A stretch of 64,000 bases of DNA from Palsa-506 sp963755815 (GTDB taxonomy: Bacteria; Actinomycetota; Actinomycetes; Streptosporangiales; Streptosporangiaceae): positions 558,001 through 622,000 of the forward strand of contig CAVWLF010000003.1 of assembly GCA_963755815.1 (NCBI GenBank), in the 5' to 3' direction. The notes under the pieces are model-generated. The model was not told the origin of the DNA, ran no database searches, and saw only the letters and a list, made by a program, of their open reading frames with translations. This document shows positions 8,553 through 17,995 of the stretch, piece after piece. The first letter of the stretch is position 1. Each line of letters starts with the position of its first letter. The translations under genes were made by a program, and so were the position numbers.

Positions 8553-9716
8553 ATGGACTTCGACCTGTCCGCCGAGCAGCGGCTCTTCCGCGACACGCTG
8601 CGGGCGTTCGTGGACGAGCAGATCCGGCCGGTGGCCCGCGAGTGGGAGGCGGCCGGCCGCTACCCGGACGAGATCGTGGCCACGATGCGGCAGATGGGCC
8701 TGTTCGGGCTGACCGTGCCCGAGGAATACGGCGGCATGGCCGCCGACATGGTGTCACTCGCGCTGGTCTTCGAGGAGATATCCCGCGGCTGGATGGGCGT
8801 GGCCGGCATCCTCGGCAGCCACACGCTGTCCTGCTGGATGATCGCCAGGTACGGCACCGATGAGCAGAAGCAGGCGCACCTGCCCGCGCTGGCCAGCGGC
8901 GAGCGAAGGACCGGGATCGCGCTGACCGAACCCGCCGCGGGCAGCGACCTGCAGGGCATCCAGGCGACCGCGCGCCGGGACGGTGATGCGTACGTGCTGA
9001 ACGGCCGGAAGACCTGGATCACGAACGCGCGGCACGCTGACCCGCTGCCGGTGCTGGTGAAGACCGATCCGGCGGCCGCACCGGTGCACGCCGGCATGTC
9101 GGTGCTGCTCGTCGACGCCGCCACGCCGGGCTTCGAGGTCGTGCGTGACCTGCCCAAGCTCGGCTACCACGGCCCGGAGACCTGTGAGCTCGTGCTCGAC
9201 GACGTCCGGGTGCCGGCGTCGGCGCTGCTCGGCGGCACCGAGGGCCGGGGGCTGCAGCAGGTGCTCGCCGCGCTGGAAACCGGCCGGATCAACGTCGCCG
9301 CCCGGGCCGTCGGCGTCGCCCAGGAGGCCTACGACCAGGCGCTGCGCTACGCGGGGGAGCGGGAGGCGTTCGGCCAGAAGATCTCCGGATTCCAGGCGGT
9401 CCAGCTGAAGCTGGCCGACATGGCCATGAAGCTGCAGGCCGCGCGGCTGCTGGTGTACTGGGCGGCGTCCCGGGCTGATTCCGGCCAGCGCTCCGACATG
9501 GAGTCGGGGATGGCCAAGGTCTACGCGTCCGAGGTCGCGATGGAGTGCGCGGTGACCGCGATGCAGGTGCACGGCGGCTATGGCTACTCCCGCGAGTTCA
9601 CCGTCGAGCGCCTCTACCGCGACGCTCCGCTGATGGTCATCGGCGAGGGAACCAACGACATCCTCCGCACCGTGATCGCCCGCTCGCTGACCAGCGGCCG
9701 CAGCGCCATCGGCTGA
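8553..9716 (+). CDS. Acyl-CoA dehydrogenase
   Basis: This is a full-length 387-residue FAD-dependent acyl-CoA dehydrogenase, which introduces an alpha-beta double bond in acyl-CoA during fatty- or branched-acid oxidation. It has the family N-terminus (DFDLSAEQRLFRDTLRAFVDEQIRP), the FAD-loop signature ALTEPAAGSDLQGI, the WITNA segment, the middle beta-domain, and the C-terminal HGGYGYSREFTVERLYRDAPLMVIGEGTND signature. ATG 8553 follows GGGAGG at the right distance; the frame upstream of it is non-coding. It is preceded by the secretion cluster, with no sign of shared function. Its 3' end converges on the decayed cphA gene. The substrate cannot be read from the sequence. Confidence 0.93.
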   Translation: MDFDLSAEQRLFRDTLRAFVDEQIRPVAREWEAAGRYPDEIVATMRQMGLFGLTVPEEYGGMAADMVSLALVFEEISRGWMGVAGILGSHTLSCWMIARYGTDEQKQAHLPALASGERRTGIALTEPAAGSDLQGIQATARRDGDAYVLNGRKTWITNARHADPLPVLVKTDPAAAPVHAGMSVLLVDAATPGFEVVRDLPKLGYHGPETCELVLDDVRVPASALLGGTEGRGLQQVLAALETGRINVAARAVGVAQEAYDQALRYAGEREAFGQKISGFQAVQLKLADMAMKLQAARLLVYWAASRADSGQRSDMESGMAKVYASEVAMECAVTAMQVHGGYGYSREFTVERLYRDAPLMVIGEGTNDILRTVIARSLTSGRSAIG

Positions 9717-12440
9717 CCCGCCCGGCCCGGCCGCCCGGCCGCCCGGGCCCGAGGCTGGCCTCAGCCGGACGGCACGAGCGTCCTGGCGGCCGGGGCGCGG
9801 CCACCGCGCCGATCGCGCTGAGCGCCGCGCGGGCCGGGCCGAGCTTCTCGTAGCGGAAGAGGACCGGCTCGGAGCCGGCCATCGAGACCGCGCGGCGCAG
9901 CGCCTCCGCCGGGCCATCCGCGGCGACGCACTGCAGGCCCGGCCGGGCCCGCCGCAGCGCCGCGCCGATCAGTTCCGTCATCTCGCCCGGCGCGCGGCCG
10001 CGCCGGTCGTCGTCCTCGTAGATAACGACCCGGCTGAACCAGGTGGCGAGCGCCGCCGCGGTCTCGATCACCAGGTCATCGCGGCGGTCGCCGGGCAGGG
10101 TGACCGCGGCCACCGGCGCGCCGCCCCAGACATTGCTGATCATGGCGCCGGTCGCGTCCAGGGCGGCGGCGTTGTGCCCGTAATCCAGGATGACCGGGTG
10201 GCCGGAGGCCAGGTAGATGCTGCCGCGGCCGGGATTGTCCGCCGCCGGGACGAAGGCGGCGAGCGCCCGCCGGATGTCCTTCGCGCTGATGCCGAGCGCC
10301 CGGCAGGCGGCCACCGCCGCCAGCGCGTTCGCCACCACGTGCGGAGCCAGCCCGCCGAACGCGCCCGGCAGCTCCGCGACGTCCGCCATCACCCGCTCCC
10401 GGCCGCGCTCGGTCTCCACCAGCTGACCGTCGCGCAGCTCGCAGCTGATGCCCCCGGCCTTCCGGTGCCGGTCGACCACCGGGCTGCCGCTGATCATGCT
10501 GAAGTACCTGATCACCGGTGCGTGCCGGCGCACGGCCGGGCGGTCGGCGAGCGCGGCCACGACGGGATCGTCGGCATTCAGCACGACCGTCCCGCCATCG
10601 GCGATTTCCTCCGCGATGAGCGCCTTGACGCCGGCGAGCTGGTCCAGGTCGTCGATCCCGTCCGCGCCGAGGTGATCGGCCGTGATGTTGGTGATCACCG
10701 CCACGTCGGCCCGGTCGTAGCCGAGGCCCCGCCGGATGATCCCGCCCCGGGCGGTTTCCAGCACCGCGGCCTCCACGGATGCGTCGTCCAGCACCATCTC
10801 CGCTGACCGCGGGCCGGATGCGTCCGCGCTGTAGATCATCCGCCCGTCGGCGTACACGCCGTCCGTGGTGGTCATGCCCACCCGCAATCCGGCCTGTCGC
10901 AGGATGCTGGCGATCATGCGGACCGTGCTGGTCTTGCCGTTCGTGCCGGTGACGGCGACGACCGGGATCCTGGCCGGCGTCCCCGGCGGGTACAGCCGGT
11001 CGATGATCGCGCCGGCCACGTCCCGGGGCGTGCCCTCGGACGGTGACAGGTGCATCCGCAGCCCGGGGCACGCGTTGAGCTCGATCACCGCGCCGCCGCG
11101 AGCGGCAGGCCGCCCGGGCGCTCCGGGCGGCGGCGCCGTGATGTCGGCCAGCCGGATGTCGATGCCGCAGATGTCCAGGCCGCAGACGGCGGCGGCCCGG
11201 CGGCACATCTCGGCGACGTCGCCGGGCAGCAGGTCGGTCACGTCCCGGCTGGTGCCGCCGGTCGACAGGTTGGCGTTCTTGCGCAGCGTCACGGCCTGCC
11301 CCGCGGCCGGCACCAGCCGGCCCGCAGCCCGCGGCCGGCCAGGTGGCTGACGGCCGCGTCGTCCAGCGTGATCCTGGTCAGCTCGCGGGAGTGGCCGTCA
11401 CCGCGCCGGGGATCGGCATTGGCCTGGTCGATGAGCTGCCGGATGGTGCTGGCGCCATCGCCGGTGACCGAGGCCGGCCGGAGCTCGGCGGCGGCCACGA
11501 CCCGGCCGTCGATGACGAGTACGCGGTAGTCCAGGCCGGGGATGAACGCCTCCACGATCACCGCCGGGTGCGCGGCGCTGGCCTTCGCGTAGGCCGCCTC
11601 GGCCGCGGCCGGTGTGGTGACGCCGACGGTGACACCGGCGCCGTGGCATCCGTTTCTCGGCTTGATCACTACTGGTCCGCCGAGCAGCTCGAGCAGCCCG
11701 GCCGCCTCCCGCGGGCTGCCCGCGATCCCTCCGCCGGGCACCGCGATGCCGGCCTCGGCCAGCAGCTGCTTGGCCAGCACCTTGTCGGAGGCGATGTCCA
11801 CCCCGACGGCCGAGGTCTGATCGGTCAGCGCCGCGCAGACCAGCCGCCGGTGCCGGCCGTAGCCGAGCCGGAGCATGCTGCGGCTGCCGATCCGCCGGAC
11901 CGGGATGCCGCGCCGGCGGGCGGCGCGGGCTATCGCGGCCGTGCTCACGCCGAGGCTCTCGCCTTCCACCATCCGGCTGACCCGGGCCAGGCCGGCCGCC
12001 AGCGGCGGCACCCGCCGCGCCAGCAGGTCGCCGATGGTGGCGATGGCGGTCTCCAGCAGCTCAGCCGGGACGACGGAGTAGGCCGGCTCATCGGCCGGGC
12101 ATTCCAGCACCACGTCATACCGGCCGTCAGCGCCGGCCCAGAGCGTCCGGCCCAGGTGCACATCGCGGCCGGCCAGGGCGGACAGCTCGAGCGCCACGTG
12201 CTCGGTGACATGACCGAAGTAGGTACCGCGGGCCATCGCCGCGAGGAAGCCGCCCGGCCGCCCGGCCGCGCAGTGATGGTCAGCCAGGCCGGGCAGCGCC
12301 GTGGTCAGCCGGTCAGCGAAGCCCGGGTAGTCGGTCGTCTCCCGGCGGGTCAGGTCGCCGAGCTAGAGCCGCGCGACGCTGACCGGGCGGGCGGCGTACA
12401 CGTTCGGGCCGTTCAGGTGGCGCAGGTCTTCCAGCCGCAC
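9637..12440 (-). pseudogene. cphA: cphA, cyanophycin synthetase, with in-frame amber codon and -1 frameshift
   Basis: CphA polymerises Asp-Arg cyanophycin using an ATP-grasp half and a Mur-ligase half. The start is GTG 12440 after GGGAG (VRLEDLRHLNGPNVYAARPVSVARL). A TAG codon at 12365-12363 then interrupts the family segment. The same frame continues with LGDLTRRETTDYPGF, GTYFGHVTEHVALEL and the ATP-grasp core. Near 11315 one base is missing: DDAAVSHLAGRGLRAG runs off frame, while the next frame continues PAAGQAVTLRKNANLSTGGTSRDVTD into the ligase domain with P-loop VTGTNGKTS. Both halves otherwise keep their motifs. The last frame overruns into the convergent acyl-CoA dehydrogenase, and the natural end is probably near 9800. 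As sequenced, no full-length enzyme can be made. Confidence 0.85.
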
Positions 12441-12498
12441 GTCCGCTCCCTCGGCGCTTGTGGTTGATCGCAGCCAGCCCGGCCGCCTGGATGCCGGC

Positions 12499-13027
12499 TC
12501 AGTACCGGTGGTGCGCGGGCCCGATCGATGGCTCGCGGTTCTCGATGTCGAACCGGCATCCGGCCGGCAGCAGGTGCAGGCGCACGTCATAGAGAGTGAT
12601 CGGGTCGCAGTCCCCGGCCGGGTGCACGACCGTGGAGTTCTCCGCGTCGGCCACGGTAGCCACCCCGGTGCCGAGTACCTCGAATCTGGTCCCCTCGACC
12701 AGGATGGCGGTGTTCTCGTCGATTCCGACGGCGAGATGATCGGGATCGAGCGCGACGGCGCTCAGCAGCCGCGGCAGCCGCCCGCGCTCGGCGAAGTGCA
12801 TGTCGATGAGCAGTTTCGGGACCAGCCCGAGGCCGGGCCCGGTCCGCACCGCGGCCGCCGCGACTTCCGGGCCGTTCCCGCCGAGGATCATCGTGCGGCC
12901 GAGGGCGGTGGCCCCGGCGCTGGTGCAGGCCACCACGAGTCCCCGCGCCAGCCGCTCGCGCAGGATGTCGTTCGTCGAGCCAGCGGTGACATCGGTGAGT
13001 GAAAGGCTGGGCCGGGACCCGCGGCCG
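12499..13027 (-). pseudogene. cphB: cphB, cyanophycinase (peptidase S51), 5'-truncated remnant
   Basis: Cyanophycinase releases beta-Asp-Arg dipeptides from cyanophycin. About 170 C-terminal residues remain: ILRERLARGLVVACTSAGATAL with the nucleophile Ser (usual GTSAGA, here CTSAGA), then LLIDMHFAERGRLPRLLSAVA with the active-site His region, and VGIDENTAILVEG. Roughly the first 95-100 residues of the family, up to the glycine-rich GGxQ segment, are missing. Homology stops at about 13020, where the aquaporin-type gene ends (stop at 13031-13029). No credible start codon precedes the conserved part. The remnant sits 58 nt upstream of cphA in the usual cphB-cphA order. The retained catalytic residues suggest recent loss. 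Confidence 0.8.
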
Positions 13028-13028
13028 G

Positions 13029-13826
13029 TCAAAGCGGCAGGGCGTCTCCTTCGGCGGCCGCGCTCTCCGCCTTCACCGGCATTCCCCGGACCAGGATGAT
13101 GATGATCACGGCGATCGCGGCGCCGATGATGTCGCCGAAGACGTACACCCACCAGCCGGTGAAGTTGGCCCCCACGATGTCCGGGCCCAGCGTGCGGGCC
13201 GGGTTCATGGACGAGCCGCTGATCGGGCTGGCGAACAGGCCGAGCAGGGCCACGGTGGAGCCGACCGCGATCGCGGCGTTGTGCCCGATGCTCCGGCCAC
13301 CGGTGGCCGTGTTCAGGATCACGCTGGCCAGGATCGCGGTCAGCACGATCTCCATCACGAACGCCCGCCAGTCCCCGCCCGGCTTATCGATCGGGTAATT
13401 CCCGCCCGCGCTGACATGGCCGAAGACGAACTGCAGGAACAGCGCGGCGATGATCGCGCCGGCGAACTGCGCTACCCAGTACGGCAGCACCCAGCGCCGC
13501 GGGAAGACCCCGCGGGCGGTGAACGCGAAGGTCACCGCCGGATTAATGTGCAGCCCGGACAGCGGGCCCCAGGCGTAGATCAGGGCCATCACCAGCGCGC
13601 CCGGCGCGATCACCGCCGCCGCCCTGGTGATCGGCCCGCCGCCCGCGTACTCGTTGATCACGCCGGACCCGGCCGCGACGGTGACCAGCATGAAGGTGCC
13701 GAGGAACTCGATGATCAGCCGGACCCGCAGCGGCCGCTCCTTAAGCTGGTCCTCCTCGAACTGCATCAGGTAACGGCGCCCCACGGCGGCGGCGTGCTGC
13801 TTCTCCGCGCTGTTCGGCTCAGTCAT
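13029..13826 (-). CDS. MIP/aquaporin-family channel
   Basis: The 265-residue major intrinsic protein has both pore signatures: HINPAVTF in the first half and SSMNPARTLGPDIV in the second, with the selectivity arginine after the second NPA. Six hydrophobic segments are present. A 35-residue polar N-terminus with acidic and basic residues precedes the first helix. It would conduct water, glycerol or other small neutral solutes across the cytoplasmic membrane; the sequence does not decide which. ATG 13826 has GGAAGGG upstream. The stop codon falls exactly at the edge of the truncated cphB remnant, so a rearrangement bringing this gene in, or deleting cphB's 5' end, probably happened here. Confidence 0.92.
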   Translation of the reverse strand: MTEPNSAEKQHAAAVGRRYLMQFEEDQLKERPLRVRLIIEFLGTFMLVTVAAGSGVINEYAGGGPITRAAAVIAPGALVMALIYAWGPLSGLHINPAVTFAFTARGVFPRRWVLPYWVAQFAGAIIAALFLQFVFGHVSAGGNYPIDKPGGDWRAFVMEIVLTAILASVILNTATGGRSIGHNAAIAVGSTVALLGLFASPISGSSMNPARTLGPDIVGANFTGWWVYVFGDIIGAAIAVIIIILVRGMPVKAESAAAEGDALPL

Positions 13827-13935
13827 TATTCATTCACCCTTCCGGCCGGTCGGGCCTTAGCACGGACCTTGCCTGCTCCTGGTCGGACTCGACAGCCGAG
13901 ATGACGATCTAGCATCCGTCGGGTAAACGATCTGC

Positions 13936-13957
13936 GACATCACCCGTCATGGGTGAG
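13936..13957. repeat. Inverted repeat upstream of the aquaporin gene
   Basis: A short palindrome, TCACCC-GTCAT-GGGTGA, lies between the membrane-protein gene and the aquaporin gene, both on the minus strand. It could be an operator for the aquaporin gene or a weak hairpin after the upstream gene. It lacks a T-run, so an intrinsic terminator is unlikely. Confidence 0.3.
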
Positions 13958-13970
13958 ACGGAGAGGGCCG

Positions 13971-14645
13971 CTAGTGCAGGATGTTCACGGCGCGCGACAC
14001 CACCAGCAGCGCGACGACGAGCGAGATGGTCTCCTCGGCCATCATCATGAGCTTCGCCCAGGATCTGATCGCCGAGACATCGGTCGGGCTGAATGCCGTG
14101 GCGGTGGTGAAGGACAGGTGCAGGTAGTCGAAGAATTTCGGATACCAGCCCGGCTTTACGTACTGGGCGTTGTTCATCTCGGGAAAGACGAACGCGGGCT
14201 GGCCGGCCCCCCGCGCGCGGGCCGCCGCGCCGCCGCGGTCGAGGTCCCAGTACCACAGCCCGAAGGCGATCACGTTGGTGAGCCAGATCGCGCCGCCGCT
14301 CGCGAGCAGGATGTTGGCATCATTGGTGAACTTGGCGCCATCGATAATGGCTGCTATCAGCCGCACCGCGGCCGAGGCATTCACGGCCGAGATCACGCCG
14401 ATCAGCGTGCCGGTCAGCACCCGCAGCCAGGTGGAGTCCCGGTCAATGCGCCCGGGGTCGCCGATGATCATTGCGGCCAGCAGCCCGATCAGGACCAGGA
14501 CCAGCACCCAGCGCGCATCGCCCGCCCTGAGCTGCGGCGGCAGGACAGCTCGCAGGCCTCCGGCGACCAGCACGGCCGCCGCCATCGGCCATCGCCGCTC
14601 ACCTCGCGGGCCGGCTTGCTGCGCCGGAGGGCTGGGAGTGGTCAT
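13971..14645 (-). CDS. Membrane protein of unknown function with channel-like C-terminal segment
   Basis: The 224-residue protein has about six hydrophobic segments. Near the C-terminus, YLHLSFTTATAFSPTDVSAI is followed by a hydrophobic helix. That pattern recurs in actinobacterial membrane proteins of unknown function and looks like the pore loop of two-TM ion channels, although no canonical TVGYG filter is present. The start ATG 14645 (MTTPSPPAQQ) gives a short polar leader. It is separated by 144 nt from the downstream aquaporin gene on the same strand. A channel or osmotic role is speculative. The 206 nt upstream (14646-14851) show no gene I can support. Confidence 0.7.
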   Translation of the reverse strand: MTTPSPPAQQAGPRGERRWPMAAAVLVAGGLRAVLPPQLRAGDARWVLVLVLIGLLAAMIIGDPGRIDRDSTWLRVLTGTLIGVISAVNASAAVRLIAAIIDGAKFTNDANILLASGGAIWLTNVIAFGLWYWDLDRGGAAARARGAGQPAFVFPEMNNAQYVKPGWYPKFFDYLHLSFTTATAFSPTDVSAIRSWAKLMMMAEETISLVVALLVVSRAVNILH

Positions 14646-14851
14646 CGATTCGCCGGCTCACTCGTCATCAGGTCCACTCCGCCCCGCTCAGCAGCCCGCG
14701 TACCCATGCCGAGCGCGCCACCGCGGCCCGGGCGGCCAGGAGTACGCCACGCTCCACCAGGATGACGCGGCGTCCAGCCGCCTGAATCACCCGGGCGGGA
14801 TGACTCTGGCCGCCGGAACGATGGGCGGCCCTCCTCCGGATCCGGCTGGCG

Positions 14852-15499
14852 CTACTGATCGCCGCGGCTGCGGCGCTGGCTCCGGGACCGCGGGCGCGGC
14901 GCCATGGCGGGCCTGGAGAGTTCCTCGGGGAGCGGCAGCAGCGGGTTGGTCGCGCTGGCCACGACGTCGCCGGCGATGTCGATGACCCGCTGGCCCCGGC
15001 CGCGTGCGGCCGCTCTGAGCTGCTCGAATGCCTGCCTCGGCCGAACCCGGTGCCGCTCGGCCAGGATCCCGATGGCCTGCTCCACCCGGATCCGGACCGC
15101 CAGCGCGCGTTCCAGCTGGCGGACTGTCGCCCGGAGCCGCCGCGCCTCATCGGGGCTGTCTTCGTCACCAGCCTGGTCTGAGGGAGCCGCGGGGTCCGCG
15201 GCCGCCGGGCGGCTGGCGGCGTCGGCGACCGCCGGGGTACCGGTGCCCGCCGGGCCGCCGCTGGCCGCGGCATCGCCACTCGGGCCCAGGCCCAGGTAGT
15301 CGGATACCTCCGCGGCCGGATCGGGCAGCTCCGCGGCGATCAGGTCCGCGAGCACCATGGCGCAGGTCAGGTCGCCAGCGTCCTCCTCGCCCACGCTCCA
15401 GCCGGCCGGGGTCCGGCGCAGCACCGCCACGTCCGGCGCGTCGGCCGGGCCAGCGGGGGAGGGATGACTGCCGGGCGCCCGGCTGCCGTCGCCGGTCAT
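14852..15499 (-). CDS. ANTAR-domain RNA-binding regulator
   Basis: The 215-residue protein has an N-terminal region of about 110 residues without a recognised domain. A C-terminal ANTAR domain follows at about 120-185: a coiled helix LRATVRQLERALAVRIRVEQAIGILAER, then the paired helices with FEQLRAAARGRGQRVIDIAGDVV. ANTAR domains bind paired RNA hairpins and prevent transcription termination. Unlike many family members there is no clear GAF or receiver sensor domain in front. The start codon overlaps the mycoredoxin stop as TGATG, so the two are translationally coupled and may answer the same redox signal (inference). The C-terminal 25 residues are Arg/Ser-rich. Confidence 0.85.
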   Translation of the reverse strand: MTGDGSRAPGSHPSPAGPADAPDVAVLRRTPAGWSVGEEDAGDLTCAMVLADLIAAELPDPAAEVSDYLGLGPSGDAAASGGPAGTGTPAVADAASRPAAADPAAPSDQAGDEDSPDEARRLRATVRQLERALAVRIRVEQAIGILAERHRVRPRQAFEQLRAAARGRGQRVIDIAGDVVASATNPLLPLPEELSRPAMAPRPRSRSQRRSRGDQ

Positions 15500-15753
15500 C
15501 AGCTGACGGCCAGCTTCTTCAGCCGTTCCTTCACCTGCGCCGCCGACGGGTTGGTGAGCGCGCTCCCATCCGGGAACACGACAGTGGGAACGGTCTGGAA
15601 GCCGCCGTTGACGCTCATCACGTACTCAGCCGCCGCCGGGTCCTGCTCGATGTCCACTTCCGCCATCTCGATGCCGTCCCGCGCGAGCTGCCGCTTCAGC
15701 CGCCTGCAGAACGCGCACCACACCGTGGTGTACATAGTGAGCTGCTGTTCCAT
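15499..15753 (-). CDS. mrx1: Mycoredoxin-1-type glutaredoxin-like protein
   Basis: The 84-residue thioredoxin-fold protein has active site WCAFC (CxxC), the cis-Pro segment TVPTVVFPDG, and length and order typical of actinobacterial mycoredoxin-1. That enzyme reduces mycothiol mixed disulfides on proteins. Its position beside uvrD2, divergently transcribed, matches the conserved mrx1-uvrD2-whiB7 neighbourhood known in mycobacteria. The ANTAR gene starts within its stop codon. The 118-nt divergent gap to uvrD2 must hold promoters for both directions, but I could not place them with confidence. Confidence 0.9.
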   Translation of the reverse strand: MEQQLTMYTTVWCAFCRRLKRQLARDGIEMAEVDIEQDPAAAEYVMSVNGGFQTVPTVVFPDGSALTNPSAAQVKERLKKLAVS

Positions 15754-15871
15754 GTGCCGTCAGGTCCCTTCGCGCCAGTCGCTGCCGTGTGCAGTAACAC
15801 CCCAGCGTGCCGCCGGATTCCCGCGCGTGTCGGCGTGATGCGGGAAGATGACGCGGACAAGGAGGTGCCCC

Positions 15872-17995
15872 GTGGATTCCCCGGATGGCCCGGCGCGCAC
15901 CGGGCCGGAGGCCGTGCTCGCGTCGCTCGATCCCGAGCAGCGCGAGGTCGCGCTGGCCAGCCGCGGGCCGGTGTGCGTGCTGGCGGGCGCCGGCACCGGC
16001 AAGACCCGCGCGGTCGCGCACCGCATTGCCTACGCGGTCGCGACCGGCGTGGCCGACCCGGGGCGCGTGCTGGCGGTGACCTTCACCACCCGTGCCGCCG
16101 GGGAACTGCGCGGCCGGCTGCGGCAGCTCGGCACCTCCGCCGTGCCCGCCGCCGGGATGGAACGCGTCCAGGCGCTGACCTTCCACGCGGCGGCGCTCCG
16201 CCAGCTCACTCATTTCTGGCCGTCCACGGTCGGCGGGCCGCCGCCGCGGGTGCTTGACTCGAAGATCAGCCTGGTGTCCGAGGCGGCCAGGCGGCTGCGG
16301 CTGTCCGCGGGCCTGTCCGAGCTGCGCGACGCCGCCGCGGAGATCGAGTGGGCCAAAATCAGCCAGGTCCGCCCGGACGACTATCCGGAAGCAAGTTCAA
16401 AATCCGGGCGAACGGGGCCCTTCACCCCGGTCACCCTGGCCCGGATTTACGCCGGCTACGAGGAACTGCGCGCCGAGCGCCACCTGGTGGACTTCGAGTC
16501 CGTGCTCGAGCTCACCGCGGCGATCCTGGCCGACAACCCGGTCGCGGCGGCCGCGGTCCGGGCCAGGTACTCCTACTTCGTGGTGGACGAGTACCAGGAC
16601 GTCAACCCGCTGCAGAAGCTGCTGCTGGATGCCTGGCTCGGGGACAGCGACGATATCTGCGTGGTCGGTGATCCGCGCCAGACGATCTACTCGTTCACCG
16701 GCGCCACGCCGGCGTTCCTGACCGGCTTCGCCGTCGAGTTCCCGGCCGCGACCGTGATCAGGCTGGTGCGGAACTATCGCTCCACCCCCCAGGTCGTCGC
16801 GCTGGCCAACCGGGTGAGCGGGGTGACGGGCAGCTCGCCGCTCGGTAGTTTGCCGCTCGGTAGTTTGCCGCTCAGCGGCCTGGCGGGCCGGCTCACCCGG
16901 GCCAGGCCGGGAACCGCGCTGGTGGCCCAGCGGGCGGCGGGCCCGGAACCGCAGTTCGATGAGTTCGACGACGAGCCCGCCGAGGCGCAATCGGTGGCGC
17001 GCCGCGCCGCGGCGCTGATCGAGGCGGGCCTGCCGGCCAGGGAGATCGCCGTACTGCTGCGCACGAACGCGCAGACACCGGCCTATGAGCAGGCGCTCGG
17101 CGAGGCCGGCGTGCCGTTCCAGCTGCGCGGCGCCGAGCGGTTCTTCGATCGCGCCGAGGTCCGCCAGGCGGTGGGCCTGATCCGGGCGGCGGCCAGATCG
17201 GCCTCGGCCGGGGACGACCCGGCGGGCCAGGTCCGGCCGATCCTGTCCGGGACCGGGCTGACCGCCGGCGGCCCGTCCGGACGCGGCCAGGCCAGGGATC
17301 GCTGGGAGTCGCTGGAGGCGCTCGCGCAGCTGGCCGATGATTTCTTCGCGGCGAGCCGGCAGGCGTCGCTCGCCGATCTCGCCGCCGAGCTCGCTCATCG
17401 CAGCGCCATCGGCCAGGCGCCGGTGATCGATGGCGTGACCCTCGGCTCGCTGCACGCCGGCAAGGGGCTGGAGTGGGACGCGGTGTTCCTGCCCGGGCTG
17501 ACCGACGGGACGCTGCCGATCATCTACGCGACGACCGACGAGGCGATCGAGGAGGAGCGGCGGCTGCTCTATGTCGGGGTAACGCGGGCCCGGCTGCGGC
17601 TCTACCTGTCGTGGGCGCTGGCCAGGTCGCCAGGCGGGCGCCGGGCCAGGCGGCCGTCCCGGTTCCTGGACGGAGTGCGCCCGGCGGCCCGGCCGGCCCG
17701 TTCCGCCGGGGGGCGCCCGGGCCCGGCCGCGCCCGCCCGGCGGGCCGGCCAGCCCGGCAGCCCGCTGTTCCTGCGGCTGCGGGAATGGCGGCGGGCGGCC
17801 GGCCAGGATCAGGGCGTGCCCGCCTACGTGGTCTTCTCCGACGCGACCCTGGCCGTCATCGCCGACCGGCGGCCGGCCAGCCCGGCGGAGCTCGCCGCCA
17901 TCCCCGGTGTCGGCCAGGTCAAGCTGGACCGATACGGTGCCGCCGTACTGGCGCTGTGCGCCGAGCCGGCGGAGACGGGCGGCGGGAGACCATGA
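15872..17995 (+). CDS. uvrD2: ATP-dependent DNA helicase UvrD2 (SF1A, with HRDC domain)
   Basis: The 707-residue superfamily 1A helicase unwinds DNA 3'-5' in repair. Walker A AGAGTGKT surrounds Lys44, motif II is VDEYQD from Asp239, GDPRQTIYSFTGA is motif III, and VTRARLRLYLSWA is motif VI. A C-terminal HRDC domain, at about 630-700 with IPGVGQVKLDRYG, identifies UvrD2 rather than UvrD1. Start GTG 15872 is chosen for the AAGGAGG site at 15859-15865; ATG 15848 lacks one. A 15-bp in-frame tandem duplication (PLGSL twice) lies at 16838-16867. The stop overlaps the tesB start as ATGA. Confidence 0.93.
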   Translation: MDSPDGPARTGPEAVLASLDPEQREVALASRGPVCVLAGAGTGKTRAVAHRIAYAVATGVADPGRVLAVTFTTRAAGELRGRLRQLGTSAVPAAGMERVQALTFHAAALRQLTHFWPSTVGGPPPRVLDSKISLVSEAARRLRLSAGLSELRDAAAEIEWAKISQVRPDDYPEASSKSGRTGPFTPVTLARIYAGYEELRAERHLVDFESVLELTAAILADNPVAAAAVRARYSYFVVDEYQDVNPLQKLLLDAWLGDSDDICVVGDPRQTIYSFTGATPAFLTGFAVEFPAATVIRLVRNYRSTPQVVALANRVSGVTGSSPLGSLPLGSLPLSGLAGRLTRARPGTALVAQRAAGPEPQFDEFDDEPAEAQSVARRAAALIEAGLPAREIAVLLRTNAQTPAYEQALGEAGVPFQLRGAERFFDRAEVRQAVGLIRAAARSASAGDDPAGQVRPILSGTGLTAGGPSGRGQARDRWESLEALAQLADDFFAASRQASLADLAAELAHRSAIGQAPVIDGVTLGSLHAGKGLEWDAVFLPGLTDGTLPIIYATTDEAIEEERRLLYVGVTRARLRLYLSWALARSPGGRRARRPSRFLDGVRPAARPARSAGGRPGPAAPARRAGQPGSPLFLRLREWRRAAGQDQGVPAYVVFSDATLAVIADRRPASPAELAAIPGVGQVKLDRYGAAVLALCAEPAETGGGRP
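16838..16867 (+). repeat. 15-bp tandem duplication inside uvrD2
   Basis: CCGCTCGGTAGTTTG occurs twice in a row, encoding PLGSL-PLGSL in a linker of UvrD2. The reading frame is kept. The unit is richer in A/T than its surroundings. Confidence 0.9.
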
